Below, one piece after another: positions 19,030 to 26,937 of a DNA stretch of 64,000 nt; the stretch's first letter is position 1; the number at the start of each line of letters is the position of its first letter. The translations under genes were made by a program, and so were the position numbers. The DNA comes from Streptomyces sp. SKN60. Its GTDB lineage: Bacteria; Actinomycetota; Actinomycetes; Streptomycetales; Streptomycetaceae. The notes below the pieces were generated by a model. It did not search any database. It was not told where the DNA came from and saw only the letters and a list, made by a program, of their open reading frames with translations. The DNA lies in NCBI RefSeq assembly GCF_026236535.1, contig NZ_JAHTMW010000006.1, positions 62,001-126,000 on the forward strand. Direction: 5' to 3'.

Positions 19030-19860
19030 GTGTCCCAGACCCGCCCGGCCGCGCCGCACCCCGACGAGCTGCGCGGGGACTGCGCGAACTGTTTCGGCCT
19101 GTGCTGTGTGGCCCTGCCCTTCGCGAAGTCGAACGACTTCGCCGTGAACAAGGCCTCGGGCGAGCCCTGCCGCAACCTCCGGGACGACTTCCGCTGCGGC
19201 ATCCACACCCGGCTGCGGGACTCCGGCTTCCCCGGCTGCACGGTCTACGACTGCTTCGGCGCCGGCCAGCACGTCTCCCAGGTCGTGTACGTGGGCGTCT
19301 CCTGGCGCGAGGCACCGGAGACCGCCCGGCAGATGTACGAGGTGTTCCCGGTGGTGCGCCAGCTGTACGAGCTGCTGCGCTACCTCACCGAGGCCCGCGC
19401 CCTGGCCGCCACCCGCCCGCTGCACGCCGACCTCGACCGGGCGCTCGCCCGGGTGACCGGCCTTACCGGTGCGGACGCCGCCACCCTGGAGAAGCTGGAC
19501 GTGGCCCCCGTACGCGCCGAGGTGAATCCGCTGCTGCTGCGGAGCAGCGCGCTGGTGCGGGCGGCGGCCGGTGGCAGGCCGAAGGACCGGCGGGGCGCGG
19601 ACCTGATCGGGAAGCGGCTGCGCGGGGCGAAGCTGCGGGGCGCGGACCTGCGCGGTGCGCTGCTCATCGCGGCCGATCTGACCGGGGCGGATCTGTCGCT
19701 CGCCGATCTGATCGGCGCGGACCTGCGGGACGCCGACCTGTCGGGGGCGGACCTGACCGGGGCGCTGTTCCTCACCCAGCCCCAGCTGAACGCGGCGCGC
19801 GGCGACGCGGCCACCCGCCTGCCCGACGGCTTCGAGCGCCCCGCGCACTGGACGCGCTGA
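19030..19860 (+). CDS. YkgJ-type cysteine cluster plus pentapeptide-repeat protein
   Basis: This 276-residue protein has two parts. Residues ~15-75 hold eight cysteines in the pattern CANCFGLCC ... EPCRN ... FRCGIH ... GCTVYDCF, resembling the YkgJ/UPF0153 zinc/iron cluster family. Residues ~190-260 form a right-handed pentapeptide helix of A(D/K)L-type repeats (GADLIGKRLRGAKLRGADL and onward). The middle is helical. The GTG at 19030 is preceded by GAAGGAAG; a longer reading from 18994 or 18943 is possible. Pentapeptide repeats elsewhere mimic DNA or mediate protein contacts, but no function is assigned here. Confidence 0.8.
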   Translation: MSQTRPAAPHPDELRGDCANCFGLCCVALPFAKSNDFAVNKASGEPCRNLRDDFRCGIHTRLRDSGFPGCTVYDCFGAGQHVSQVVYVGVSWREAPETARQMYEVFPVVRQLYELLRYLTEARALAATRPLHADLDRALARVTGLTGADAATLEKLDVAPVRAEVNPLLLRSSALVRAAAGGRPKDRRGADLIGKRLRGAKLRGADLRGALLIAADLTGADLSLADLIGADLRDADLSGADLTGALFLTQPQLNAARGDAATRLPDGFERPAHWTR

Positions 19861-19873
19861 GCCCCGTACGGGA

Positions 19874-20650
19874 CTAGACCTCGTACACGTACGGCGTCGT
19901 CGTGGTCAGCTCGGCGAAGCCGAGGCGGGCGAGGATCGGGCGGCTGGTGTCCTGGGCGTCGACCTGGAGGTAGCGGTAGCCGTGGGCGGCGGCGATGCGG
20001 GCGCGGTGGGCGACCAGGGCGCGGTAGAGGCCGCGGCCGCGCCAGGGCTCGACGGTGCCGCCGCCGTACAGCCCGGCGAAGTCCGCGTCCGGCGGGAGTT
20101 CGAGGCGTGCGGTGCTGACCGGTGCGCCGTCGGCGAGGGCGACGACCGCGACGGCGGTGCCGGGGGCGTCGGCGAGCTGGTCGAGCAGGCGGCGGCCGAG
20201 GTCGGAGCTGTCGGTGCCGAAGGCCCGGTCGTGCACCTCCACCACCATGCGTACGCCTGCCTCGTCGGTGACGGGGCACAGTTCGACGCCGTCGGGGAGG
20301 TCGACGGGAGCGGACACGGCGGCAGCCTCGGCGACCATCACGGTCTCCCGGTCCTCGGGGACGAACCCGGCGGCGAGCAGCCGCGCCGCGAGGTCGGCGG
20401 GGCCGTCGTGTCCGTACAGCTTCCATTCGAAGGAGCGCCCGGCGGCCTCGTAGTACCGGATCTGCGCCGCGACGGCCGCGTCGGCGTCGTCCGCACCGAG
20501 GCCGGACCAGAGGATGCCGTTCCAGCCGTGGGCGGGTCCGGTCTGGCGGACGACGAGGCCGTCCCGTTCCACCCGGGCGCCGGGCCCGTCGGGGCGGGCG
20601 TCGAGGCGGAGCTGACGGTCGAAGAGGGTGCGCAGTGCGGCGAGATCCAT
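19874..20650 (-). CDS. GNAT-family N-acetyltransferase
   Basis: This is a 258-residue protein. The C-terminal half carries the GNAT core: a beta4 GLYGGGTVEPWRGRGLYRALV motif (acetyl-CoA pyrophosphate loop R-G-R-G-L-Y) and a YLQVDAQDTSRPILARLGF beta5-alpha4 segment. The N-terminal half may be a divergent second GNAT fold, a common two-lobed layout in actinobacteria. It is convergent with the YkgJ/pentapeptide gene (13-nt gap). The acceptor substrate is unknown. Confidence 0.87.
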   Translation of the reverse strand: MDLAALRTLFDRQLRLDARPDGPGARVERDGLVVRQTGPAHGWNGILWSGLGADDADAAVAAQIRYYEAAGRSFEWKLYGHDGPADLAARLLAAGFVPEDRETVMVAEAAAVSAPVDLPDGVELCPVTDEAGVRMVVEVHDRAFGTDSSDLGRRLLDQLADAPGTAVAVVALADGAPVSTARLELPPDADFAGLYGGGTVEPWRGRGLYRALVAHRARIAAAHGYRYLQVDAQDTSRPILARLGFAELTTTTPYVYEV

Positions 20651-20691
20651 GGCCCCACCCCAGCATCGGCGGCGCCGGTGGTGCCACTGAT

Positions 20692-21915
20692 TTACCAGGT
20701 GACGGGCAGGGTGTCGGGGCCCCGGTTGACGGTGCCGGCGCGCCAGGCGATCCGTTCGGGCGGAATGGCGAGTGCGAGGCCGGGAAGCCGGGTGAGCAGG
20801 GTGCCGAGCATGATCTCGGCCTCCATGCGGGCGAGTTGGGCGCCCGCGCAGTAGTGGGCGCCGTGGCCGAAGGCGAGGTGCGGGGCGCCGTCGCGGGCGA
20901 GGTCGAGCCGGTCGGGATCGGTGAAGACGGCGGGGTCGCGGTTGGCGGCCGGGTAGAAGACGTGGACGGTCTCGCCGGCGCGGACGGTGACGCCGCCGAC
21001 CTCGATGTCGGCGGTGGCGATCCTGGGCATGCCGACGCCGTTGCGCTGCGGGATGTAGCGCAGGAGCTCGTCGACGGCGCGGGGCAGCCGGCCGGGTTCG
21101 GCGCGCAGCTTGGCGGTCTGGTCGGGGTGGGTGAGGAGCACGTACACCATGGTGGCGACGATGTTGCGGACGGCGTCGAGGCCGTTGAGGGTGAGCATCA
21201 CCGCCATCGAGACCAGCTCGGGGCCGCTGAGCTCGCCGGCCGCGCGGGCGGCGGCGAGTTCGCTGATCAGGTCGTCGGCGGGACGGGCGGCCCGGTGCCG
21301 GGCGAGGTCGGCGAAGTAGCCGGCGATCTCCCGCTTGACCGCTTCGCCGGCGTCGGCGGTGGTGTCGTGGGAGAGCAGCCCCGCGCGCCAGGCCTGGACG
21401 CGGTCGAGGTCGGCGGCCGGGACGCCGAGGAGTTCGGCGACGACCGCGGCCGACAGCGGGCCGATGAAGCTCTCGGCGATGTCGGTGGGCGGGCCGGTCT
21501 CCACGAGGTCCAGGAGGAAGGCCTGGGCGCGCCGTTCGGTGTGCTCGCGCAGGGCGGCGATGCGGCGGCGGCCGAAGGTGGGCGCGATGAGCCTGCGCAG
21601 CCGGGTGTGCTCGGGCGGGTCGGCGCGGCCGACGCCGCCGGCCGGGGCGAGGGTGTGCGGGGTGGTGCTCGGCAGCGGCCGGCCGACGGTGAGCGCGCGG
21701 CTCATCCGGGGGTCGGCGCTGATCAGCTTGACGTCCTCGTAGCGGGTGACGAGCCAGGCGTGGCCCTCGCCGTGCGGGAGGCGGACGCGGGCGACGGGTT
21801 CCTCGTGGAGGAGGCGGTGCGGCACGGGGTCGAACTCGGTGCCGGGCAACGGGACCACGGCCCAGTCGTGGACGACCGGGCCGTGGTGCGGGCGCTGGTG
21901 AGGGCCTGGGGTCAT
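20692..21915 (-). CDS. Cytochrome P450, last gene of the rppA operon
   Basis: This 407-residue P450 has the heme-thiolate loop FGHGAHYCAGAQLARME (Cys356 ligand), the K-helix ELLRYIP region and the ANRDPAVFTDPDRLDL motif. The I-helix reads MLTLNGLDAVRNIVATM and lacks the usual acidic residue-Thr pair. The C-terminal RGPDTLPVTW matches its neighbour P450 (RGPETLPVTW), so the two arose by duplication within the CYP158-like group. Its ATG overlaps the cupin stop (ATGA, 21912-21915), showing translational coupling. Likely role: oxidative coupling or tailoring of the THN/flaviolin-derived polyketide. Confidence 0.92.
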   Translation of the reverse strand: MTPGPHQRPHHGPVVHDWAVVPLPGTEFDPVPHRLLHEEPVARVRLPHGEGHAWLVTRYEDVKLISADPRMSRALTVGRPLPSTTPHTLAPAGGVGRADPPEHTRLRRLIAPTFGRRRIAALREHTERRAQAFLLDLVETGPPTDIAESFIGPLSAAVVAELLGVPAADLDRVQAWRAGLLSHDTTADAGEAVKREIAGYFADLARHRAARPADDLISELAAARAAGELSGPELVSMAVMLTLNGLDAVRNIVATMVYVLLTHPDQTAKLRAEPGRLPRAVDELLRYIPQRNGVGMPRIATADIEVGGVTVRAGETVHVFYPAANRDPAVFTDPDRLDLARDGAPHLAFGHGAHYCAGAQLARMEAEIMLGTLLTRLPGLALAIPPERIAWRAGTVNRGPDTLPVTW

Positions 21916-22487
21916 GGGGTGGGCGCGGCCTCCGGCCGGGCTCCGGCGTCGTGCGCGTTGTGCGCGTCGTGCCGGAGCGGGGTGATCTGCTCGATGTCGT
22001 AACGGATGCGGAGCTGTTCGATGGCGGCGTGGTCGACCTCGCCGCCGCCGGCCGCGCCCAGGATACCCATGAGTTCCTCGAAGTAGGTCTCGTGGTAGGT
22101 GGGCGGCGCGACCTGGAACAGCATCCGGGCGGGGCGGCTGCCCACGTTGGCGAAGGCGTGCGGGCAGCCGGGCGGCACGAGCATCAGCGTGCCCGGGGTG
22201 GCCCGGACCGCCCGCTTGCCGTCGGCGGACCGCCAGCCGCGCCAGCTGTCGGCGGTGCGCACCTCGGGTTCGAAGGCGAGGACTTCGAGTTCGCCGTCGA
22301 GGAGGTAGAACAGCTCCTCGGCGCGTCCGTGGGTGTGGGCGCCGACGTCGAAGCCCGGCGGGACGACCACTTCGAAGGTGGACGCGGTGCGGGTGTGCTC
22401 GCCGGTGACCTTGAAGGTGACGTGCTGGGCCGGGGTGGCGAGGGTCCTGCCCTCGCCCGGGGGCACGACGAGGCCGCTGAGGGTCAT
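21912..22487 (-). CDS. Cupin-type monooxygenase (MomA-like) of the THN pathway
   Basis: This 191-residue protein has a single conserved cupin barrel. It shows GAHTHGRAEELFYLLDGE (metal-binding His-x-His and Glu) and a second motif PGTLMLVPPGCPHAFANVG (His). In Streptomyces, a cupin linked to rppA (MomA) oxidises 1,3,6,8-tetrahydroxynaphthalene to flaviolin, and this gene sits in the same place between two P450 genes. It lies 16 nt after the upstream P450 stop and overlaps the next P450 start. The C-terminus is Ala/His-rich. The quinone-forming role is inferred from gene context and family. Confidence 0.85.
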   Translation of the reverse strand: MTLSGLVVPPGEGRTLATPAQHVTFKVTGEHTRTASTFEVVVPPGFDVGAHTHGRAEELFYLLDGELEVLAFEPEVRTADSWRGWRSADGKRAVRATPGTLMLVPPGCPHAFANVGSRPARMLFQVAPPTYHETYFEELMGILGAAGGGEVDHAAIEQLRIRYDIEQITPLRHDAHNAHDAGARPEAAPTP

Positions 22488-22503
22488 CTCGGGTCCGTTC
22501 CTC

Positions 22504-23727
22504 TCACCAGGTGACGGGCAGGGTCTCGGGGCCGCGGATGAGCGCGCCGCGCTGCCAGCGGATCTGGTCCTCGGGGACGGCGAGCCTGAGGTCGGGGAAG
22601 CGGGTCCACAGGGTGTCGAGCAGGATCTCGGACTCGATGCGGGCGAGCGCGGAGCCGGGGCAGTAGTGCGGGCCGTGGCCGAAGGCGACGTGCGGGTTGT
22701 AGCCGCGGTCGAAGTCGAGCTTCTCCGGGTCCGCGAAGACCTCGGGGTCGCGGTTGGCGGTGAGGTACGAGATGTAGACGGGGTCGCCGGCCGGGATGAC
22801 CGTCCCGCCGACCTCCACGTCCTCCAGGGCGATCCGGGACAGGCCGACGGCGTTGCGGTGCGGGATGTAGCGCAGGAGCTCGTCGACGGCCTGCGGCAGC
22901 AGGGCGGGTTCGGCGCGCAGCCGGGCCAGGTGCTCGGGGTGGGTGAGCAGCGCGTAGACCATGTTGGCGCTGTTGTTGCGGACGGCGTGGGCGCCGCCGA
23001 TCTGGATGAGCACGGCGAGGCCGACGGCCTCCTGCTCGTCCAGCGTGTCCTCGTCGATCGCGTCGGCGAGGACGGCGGCCAGGAACTCCTTGCCGGTGCC
23101 GTGGCTGCGGCCGATCAGCTCGGTGAAGTAGCGGGCCATCTCCGCCTTGGCCTGTTCGCTGGCCTCCCGTCCCGCGCCGGCCGAGATGATGGTGTCGGAC
23201 CAGTGCGCCATCAGCGGCTGGTCGCCCTCGGGGACGCCCATCAGTTCGCTCACCATGGCGAGCGGGAAGGGCCGGTTCACCAGCTCCATCAGGTCGGCCG
23301 GCGGACCGTGCCGCTCCAGCCGGTCGAGCAGCCGGTCCATCACCTCCTGCGCGTGGTCGCGCAGCGAGCGCAGCGCCCGCGCGCTGAAGGCCCGGGCCAC
23401 GACCCGGCGCATCCGCGTGTGGTCCGGCGGGTCGGCGAACCCGACAGCGCCCTCCATCGGGATGAAGTGCGGGGCGAGCCGGGTGATGGAACGCCCGTAC
23501 ACGGCCTGCCGGCTGAACCGCGGGTCGACGGAGACGAACTTGACGTCTTCGTACCGGGTGACCAGCCAGGCATGGCCGTCCCCGTGCGGAAGCCGGACCC
23601 GGGTGACGGGGTCCTCATGGAGGAGCTTGGCGAGGAGCGGATCGAAGTCGAGTCCGGTGAGGTCGGGGACGGCCCAGAAGTGGACATGGGGCTCGTCGCT
23701 GGTGTCGGGGGTCGTGGTCGTCGTCAT
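22504..23727 (-). CDS. CYP158-like cytochrome P450 (biflaviolin-type coupling)
   Basis: This 407-residue P450 has the heme loop FGHGPHYCPGSALARIE (Cys356), the substrate-contact stretch TRLAPHFIPMEGAVGFADPP, K-helix DELLRYIPHRNAVGL and C-terminus ALIRGPETLPVTW. These closely resemble my recollection of S. coelicolor CYP158A2, which couples flaviolin. The I-helix is IQIGGAHAVRNNSANM, without the canonical Asp/Glu-Thr pair, as also reported for CYP158A2, whose protonation relies on substrate-bound water. The ATG at 23727 overlaps the rppA stop (ATGA). Predicted substrate: flaviolin or a related naphthoquinone. Confidence 0.9.
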   Translation of the reverse strand: MTTTTTPDTSDEPHVHFWAVPDLTGLDFDPLLAKLLHEDPVTRVRLPHGDGHAWLVTRYEDVKFVSVDPRFSRQAVYGRSITRLAPHFIPMEGAVGFADPPDHTRMRRVVARAFSARALRSLRDHAQEVMDRLLDRLERHGPPADLMELVNRPFPLAMVSELMGVPEGDQPLMAHWSDTIISAGAGREASEQAKAEMARYFTELIGRSHGTGKEFLAAVLADAIDEDTLDEQEAVGLAVLIQIGGAHAVRNNSANMVYALLTHPEHLARLRAEPALLPQAVDELLRYIPHRNAVGLSRIALEDVEVGGTVIPAGDPVYISYLTANRDPEVFADPEKLDFDRGYNPHVAFGHGPHYCPGSALARIESEILLDTLWTRFPDLRLAVPEDQIRWQRGALIRGPETLPVTW

Positions 23728-25145
23728 CGGGCCACCGCCGGGGTCGTGGGGACGGGGTTGTCGTGGTGGTGAGGGGAGGGAGCGGGCAGTACGGGGAGGG
23801 CCGGGGGTACGGGTTCGGGGGCGCCGGCACGGGCGGGGCGGGCCGCCTCGGCGGCGGGACGCGCGGCCGGGGCGCGGCGCCCTGCGGCGGCGGGCGGCAC
23901 CGGGTCGCCGGGGGCGTCGGCCGGCGGCACCGAGGCCGCGTGCGCGAGTGCCGCGTGCGGCATCGGCTCGCCGTGCCCGCCGGCGGCAAGGCGTGCCGGG
24001 GCCCGATCGGCACCCGCCCCGTGAGGGGCGCCTGCCGCGGCATCCGCCCCGGCCGCGTACCGCACCACGTTCCCTGCGCGCGGGCCGGTCCAGCTGCCGA
24101 GGGAGATCTCGGCGGTGATGCCGGGGCCGAAGCCGGCGAGGATTCCGGTGGCGCCGGGGGTCGGGCCGCCCTCGTCGAAGAGGCGGCGCAGGGCGTCGAG
24201 GACGACGGCGCTGGCGATGTTGCCGTACTCGGTCAGCGTGGCCCGGCTGAAGCGGAAGGCGTCGGCGGGCACGTCGAGGTGTTTGCCGAGGTCGTCGAGG
24301 ATGCGGGGGCCGCCGGCGTGGACGAGGTAGAAGTCCTGGCGGCCGGCGTCGCGGCCGTGCCGGGCGGCGAGTTCGACGAGGGCGGGGGCGAGCTGCTGCA
24401 TGGTGCCGGGGACCCGCTTGTCGAGCAGGAAGTGGAAGCCGGTCTCGCGGACCCGGTACGCGATCCAGTCCTCGGTGCCGGGGACGAGGTGGGAGCCGTT
24501 GCGTTCCAGGCGGATGCCGGTGACTCCGGAGCCTCCGGTGCCCCCGGAGCCGCGCAGGACGGCCGCGGCGACGGCGTCGCCGAAGAGCCCGTTGGAGAGC
24601 AGGTTGCCGACGGTGAGGTCGGTGGGCTGGTAGCAGAGCGAGCAGAACTCGCAGGCGACGACGAGGGCGTTGGCGCCGGGGTAGGCGCGGCAGAAGTCGT
24701 GGGCGCGGTTGATCGCCGCCCCGCCCGCGGCGCAGCCGAGCTGGGCGATGGGCAGTTGGCGGGTGTCGTCGCGGAAGCCCAGGTTGTTGATCATCCACGC
24801 GGTGAGCGAGGGCATCATGAAGCCCGTGCAGGAGACGTAGACGATGAGGTCGATGTCGCGCGGTCCGAGCCCGGCGTGGCCGAGCGCCTCGGCGACGACG
24901 CCGGGGACCCGGGCCTTGGCCTCCGCCTCGTAGCGCGCGTTGCGGGCCTCGAAGCCGGGGTGCGCGAGGGTCTGCTCGATGGGCTGCACCAGATGCCGGC
25001 GGGCCACGCCCGTGTTGCGGATCAGCCGGAGGACGAGGGGCAGCGACGGGTGGCCCGCGTGGAGCGTGCGGGCCAGGTCGAGGGTCTCCTCCTGCGTGAT
25101 CACGTGCTCGGGCACGGCGACGGCGGGACGGCACAGGACAGGCAT
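23724..25145 (-). CDS. rppA: Type III polyketide synthase, 1,3,6,8-tetrahydroxynaphthalene synthase (RppA)
   Basis: This chalcone-synthase-family enzyme condenses five malonyl-CoA units to 1,3,6,8-tetrahydroxynaphthalene. The triad is intact: Cys138 in QLGCAAGG, His276 in YLVHAGGP and Asn309 in LTEYGNIAS. Cys106 in VYVSCTGFMMPS matches the RppA-specific cysteine. The core ends near residue 365 (EISLGSW), the usual total length of RppA. A further ~108 residues of Ala/Pro/Gly-rich, His-containing sequence follow up to residue 473, which is unusual. It is first gene of the operon; a 389-bp divergent region separates it from paaK. Confidence 0.93.
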   Translation of the reverse strand: MPVLCRPAVAVPEHVITQEETLDLARTLHAGHPSLPLVLRLIRNTGVARRHLVQPIEQTLAHPGFEARNARYEAEAKARVPGVVAEALGHAGLGPRDIDLIVYVSCTGFMMPSLTAWMINNLGFRDDTRQLPIAQLGCAAGGAAINRAHDFCRAYPGANALVVACEFCSLCYQPTDLTVGNLLSNGLFGDAVAAAVLRGSGGTGGSGVTGIRLERNGSHLVPGTEDWIAYRVRETGFHFLLDKRVPGTMQQLAPALVELAARHGRDAGRQDFYLVHAGGPRILDDLGKHLDVPADAFRFSRATLTEYGNIASAVVLDALRRLFDEGGPTPGATGILAGFGPGITAEISLGSWTGPRAGNVVRYAAGADAAAGAPHGAGADRAPARLAAGGHGEPMPHAALAHAASVPPADAPGDPVPPAAAGRRAPAARPAAEAARPARAGAPEPVPPALPVLPAPSPHHHDNPVPTTPAVAR

Positions 25146-25534
25146 GGTGGTCGTTGGTCCATTTCGTCCGGGGGTGGGTGGGTAGGGCGTGTCGCCCTGA
25201 CCGGACGGGCATCATCTTCGGGTCCGTTTTCCCCCGCGCAGCACCGTTCCTGCGCTCCCGGGGGCAATCGCACCCGAATGTGTGATCTTCCCCGGGCGGG
25301 CGTGACCTGCGGAAAGCGACTCCCGTGCCCGGTGGGGCGGCCCGCCGGACGGACGAGTGGAGAAATCCGGGCCCGCCCCCTTGCCAAGCCCGGGGTGCGG
25401 CCGGTTTAACTGATCTCGGACGCAACAACCGAATGATCGGTAGTCCGTTTTACGACAGGTGGCGCGGCGGCGCGCGGTGCACGGCCCGCGTGGCCCGAGG
25501 CCCGAGGCCCCGGCCCGAGGCGAGGGAGTGGCGC
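25146..25534. other. Divergent promoter region between rppA and paaK
   Basis: This 389-bp gap contains no convincing gene. It should hold the rppA operon promoter (left) and the paaK promoter (right). The only clear element is the ACCGA-ATGA-TCGGT palindrome at 25428-25441, about 93 nt before the paaK start. The paaK ribosome-binding site GAGGGAG is at its right end. Confidence 0.5.
25428..25441. promoter_or_regulatory. PaaR-like palindromic operator
   Basis: ACCGA-ATGA-TCGGT is a perfect 5-bp inverted repeat in the paaK promoter region. The ACCG-N6-CGGT layout, followed by AGT, resembles as I recall the TetR-family PaaR sites controlling phenylacetate genes in other actinobacteria. The regulator is not in this window. 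Confidence 0.45.
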
Positions 25535-26824
25535 ATGAGTGATCTGCTGGACGCCGGCGAGCGGCTCGGACGCGACGAGCTGGCGGCCCTCCAGCTGGAG
25601 CGGCTGCGCGCGACCCTGCGCCATGTCTACGAGCACGTGCCCTTCTACCGGCAGTCCTTCGACAAGGCGGGGGTACGGCCCGAGGACTGCGGCTCGCTCG
25701 CCGACCTGGCCCGGTTCCCGTTCACCGTCAAGGCCGATCTGCGCGAGCAGTACCCCTTCGGCATGTTCGCCGTCGACCAGTCCGAGATCCGCCGTCTCCA
25801 CGCCTCCAGCGGCACCACCGGACGGCCCACCGTGGTCGGCTACACCGAGCGCGACCTCGACACCTGGGCGGACGTGGTGGCCCGGTCCCTCCGCGCGGCC
25901 GGCGCCCGCCCCGGCCACACGGTGCACGTGGCGTACGGATACGGGCTGTTCACCGGCGGCCTCGGCGCGCACTACGGGGCCGAGCGGCTGGGCTGCACCG
26001 TGATCCCGGCCTCCGGCGGCATGACCGCGCGCCAGGTCCAGCTGATCCAGGACCTGCGGCCCGAGATCATCATGATCACGCCCTCGTACATGCTGACCCT
26101 GCTCGACGAGTTCGAGCGCCAGGGCGTCGATCCGCGGGGCACCTCCCTGAAGGTCGGCGTGTTCGGCGCCGAGCCGTGGACCGAGGAGATGCGCCGGGAG
26201 ATCGAGGAGCGCTTCGCCATCGACGCCGTGGACATCTACGGCCTGTCCGAGGTCATGGGCCCGGGCGTGGCCCAGGAGTGCGTGGAGACCAAGGACGGAC
26301 TGCACATCTGGGAGGACCACTTCTACCCGGAGATCGTCGACCCGATCACCGGCGAGGTGCTGCCGGACGGCGCGGAGGGCGAGCTGGTCTTCACCTCGCT
26401 CACCAAGGAGGCCATGCCGGTGGTGCGCTACCGCACCCGTGACCTGACCCGGCTGCTGCCCGGCACCGCCCGGGTCTTCCGCCGCATGGAGAAGGTCACC
26501 GGCCGCAGCGACGACATGGTCATCCTGCGCGGCGTGAACCTCTTCCCCACCCAGATCGAGGAGATCGTCCTCCGCACCCCCGCCGTGGCACCGCACTTCC
26601 AGCTCCGGCTCACCAAGGAGGGCCGTCTCGACGCCCTGACGGTACGGGCCGAGGCGCGCCCGGACGCCTCGCCCGAGCAGCGCGCGGACGCCGCCCGGAC
26701 GATCGCGGCGGCCGTGAAGGACGGCATCGGCGTCTCGGTGGCCGTCGAGGTGGTCGACCCGGAGACCCTTGAACGCTCGGTGGGCAAGATCAAGCGGATC
26801 GTGGACCTGCGCCGGGAGCACTGA
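25535..26824 (+). CDS. paaK: Phenylacetate-CoA ligase
   Basis: This 429-residue ANL-family enzyme matches the standard PaaK length. Visible motifs: HASSGTTGRPTVVGYT (P-loop), YGYGLFTGGLGAHYGAE, IYGLSEVMGPGVAQECVE, YRTRDLT and GRSDDMVILRGVNLFPTQIEE, all typical of PaaK rather than general FadD ligases. It activates phenylacetate to phenylacetyl-CoA in the aerobic hybrid pathway. The ATG at 25535 has GAGGGAG upstream; the open frame to the left is a shadow. No other paa gene is adjacent, so it is an isolated entry ligase. A palindrome upstream may be a PaaR-type operator. Confidence 0.93.
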   Translation: MSDLLDAGERLGRDELAALQLERLRATLRHVYEHVPFYRQSFDKAGVRPEDCGSLADLARFPFTVKADLREQYPFGMFAVDQSEIRRLHASSGTTGRPTVVGYTERDLDTWADVVARSLRAAGARPGHTVHVAYGYGLFTGGLGAHYGAERLGCTVIPASGGMTARQVQLIQDLRPEIIMITPSYMLTLLDEFERQGVDPRGTSLKVGVFGAEPWTEEMRREIEERFAIDAVDIYGLSEVMGPGVAQECVETKDGLHIWEDHFYPEIVDPITGEVLPDGAEGELVFTSLTKEAMPVVRYRTRDLTRLLPGTARVFRRMEKVTGRSDDMVILRGVNLFPTQIEEIVLRTPAVAPHFQLRLTKEGRLDALTVRAEARPDASPEQRADAARTIAAAVKDGIGVSVAVEVVDPETLERSVGKIKRIVDLRREH

Positions 26825-26937
26825 ACCGGCCTCCCGTTCCCCCGGAAACCGGCCGTGCCGGTGCGCATGATCGCGTACGGTCTGCGGGTGGCGGGGCATC
26901 TGCGGGCTCCGCACGTCATGAGGAGCGGGAGCGCGTC

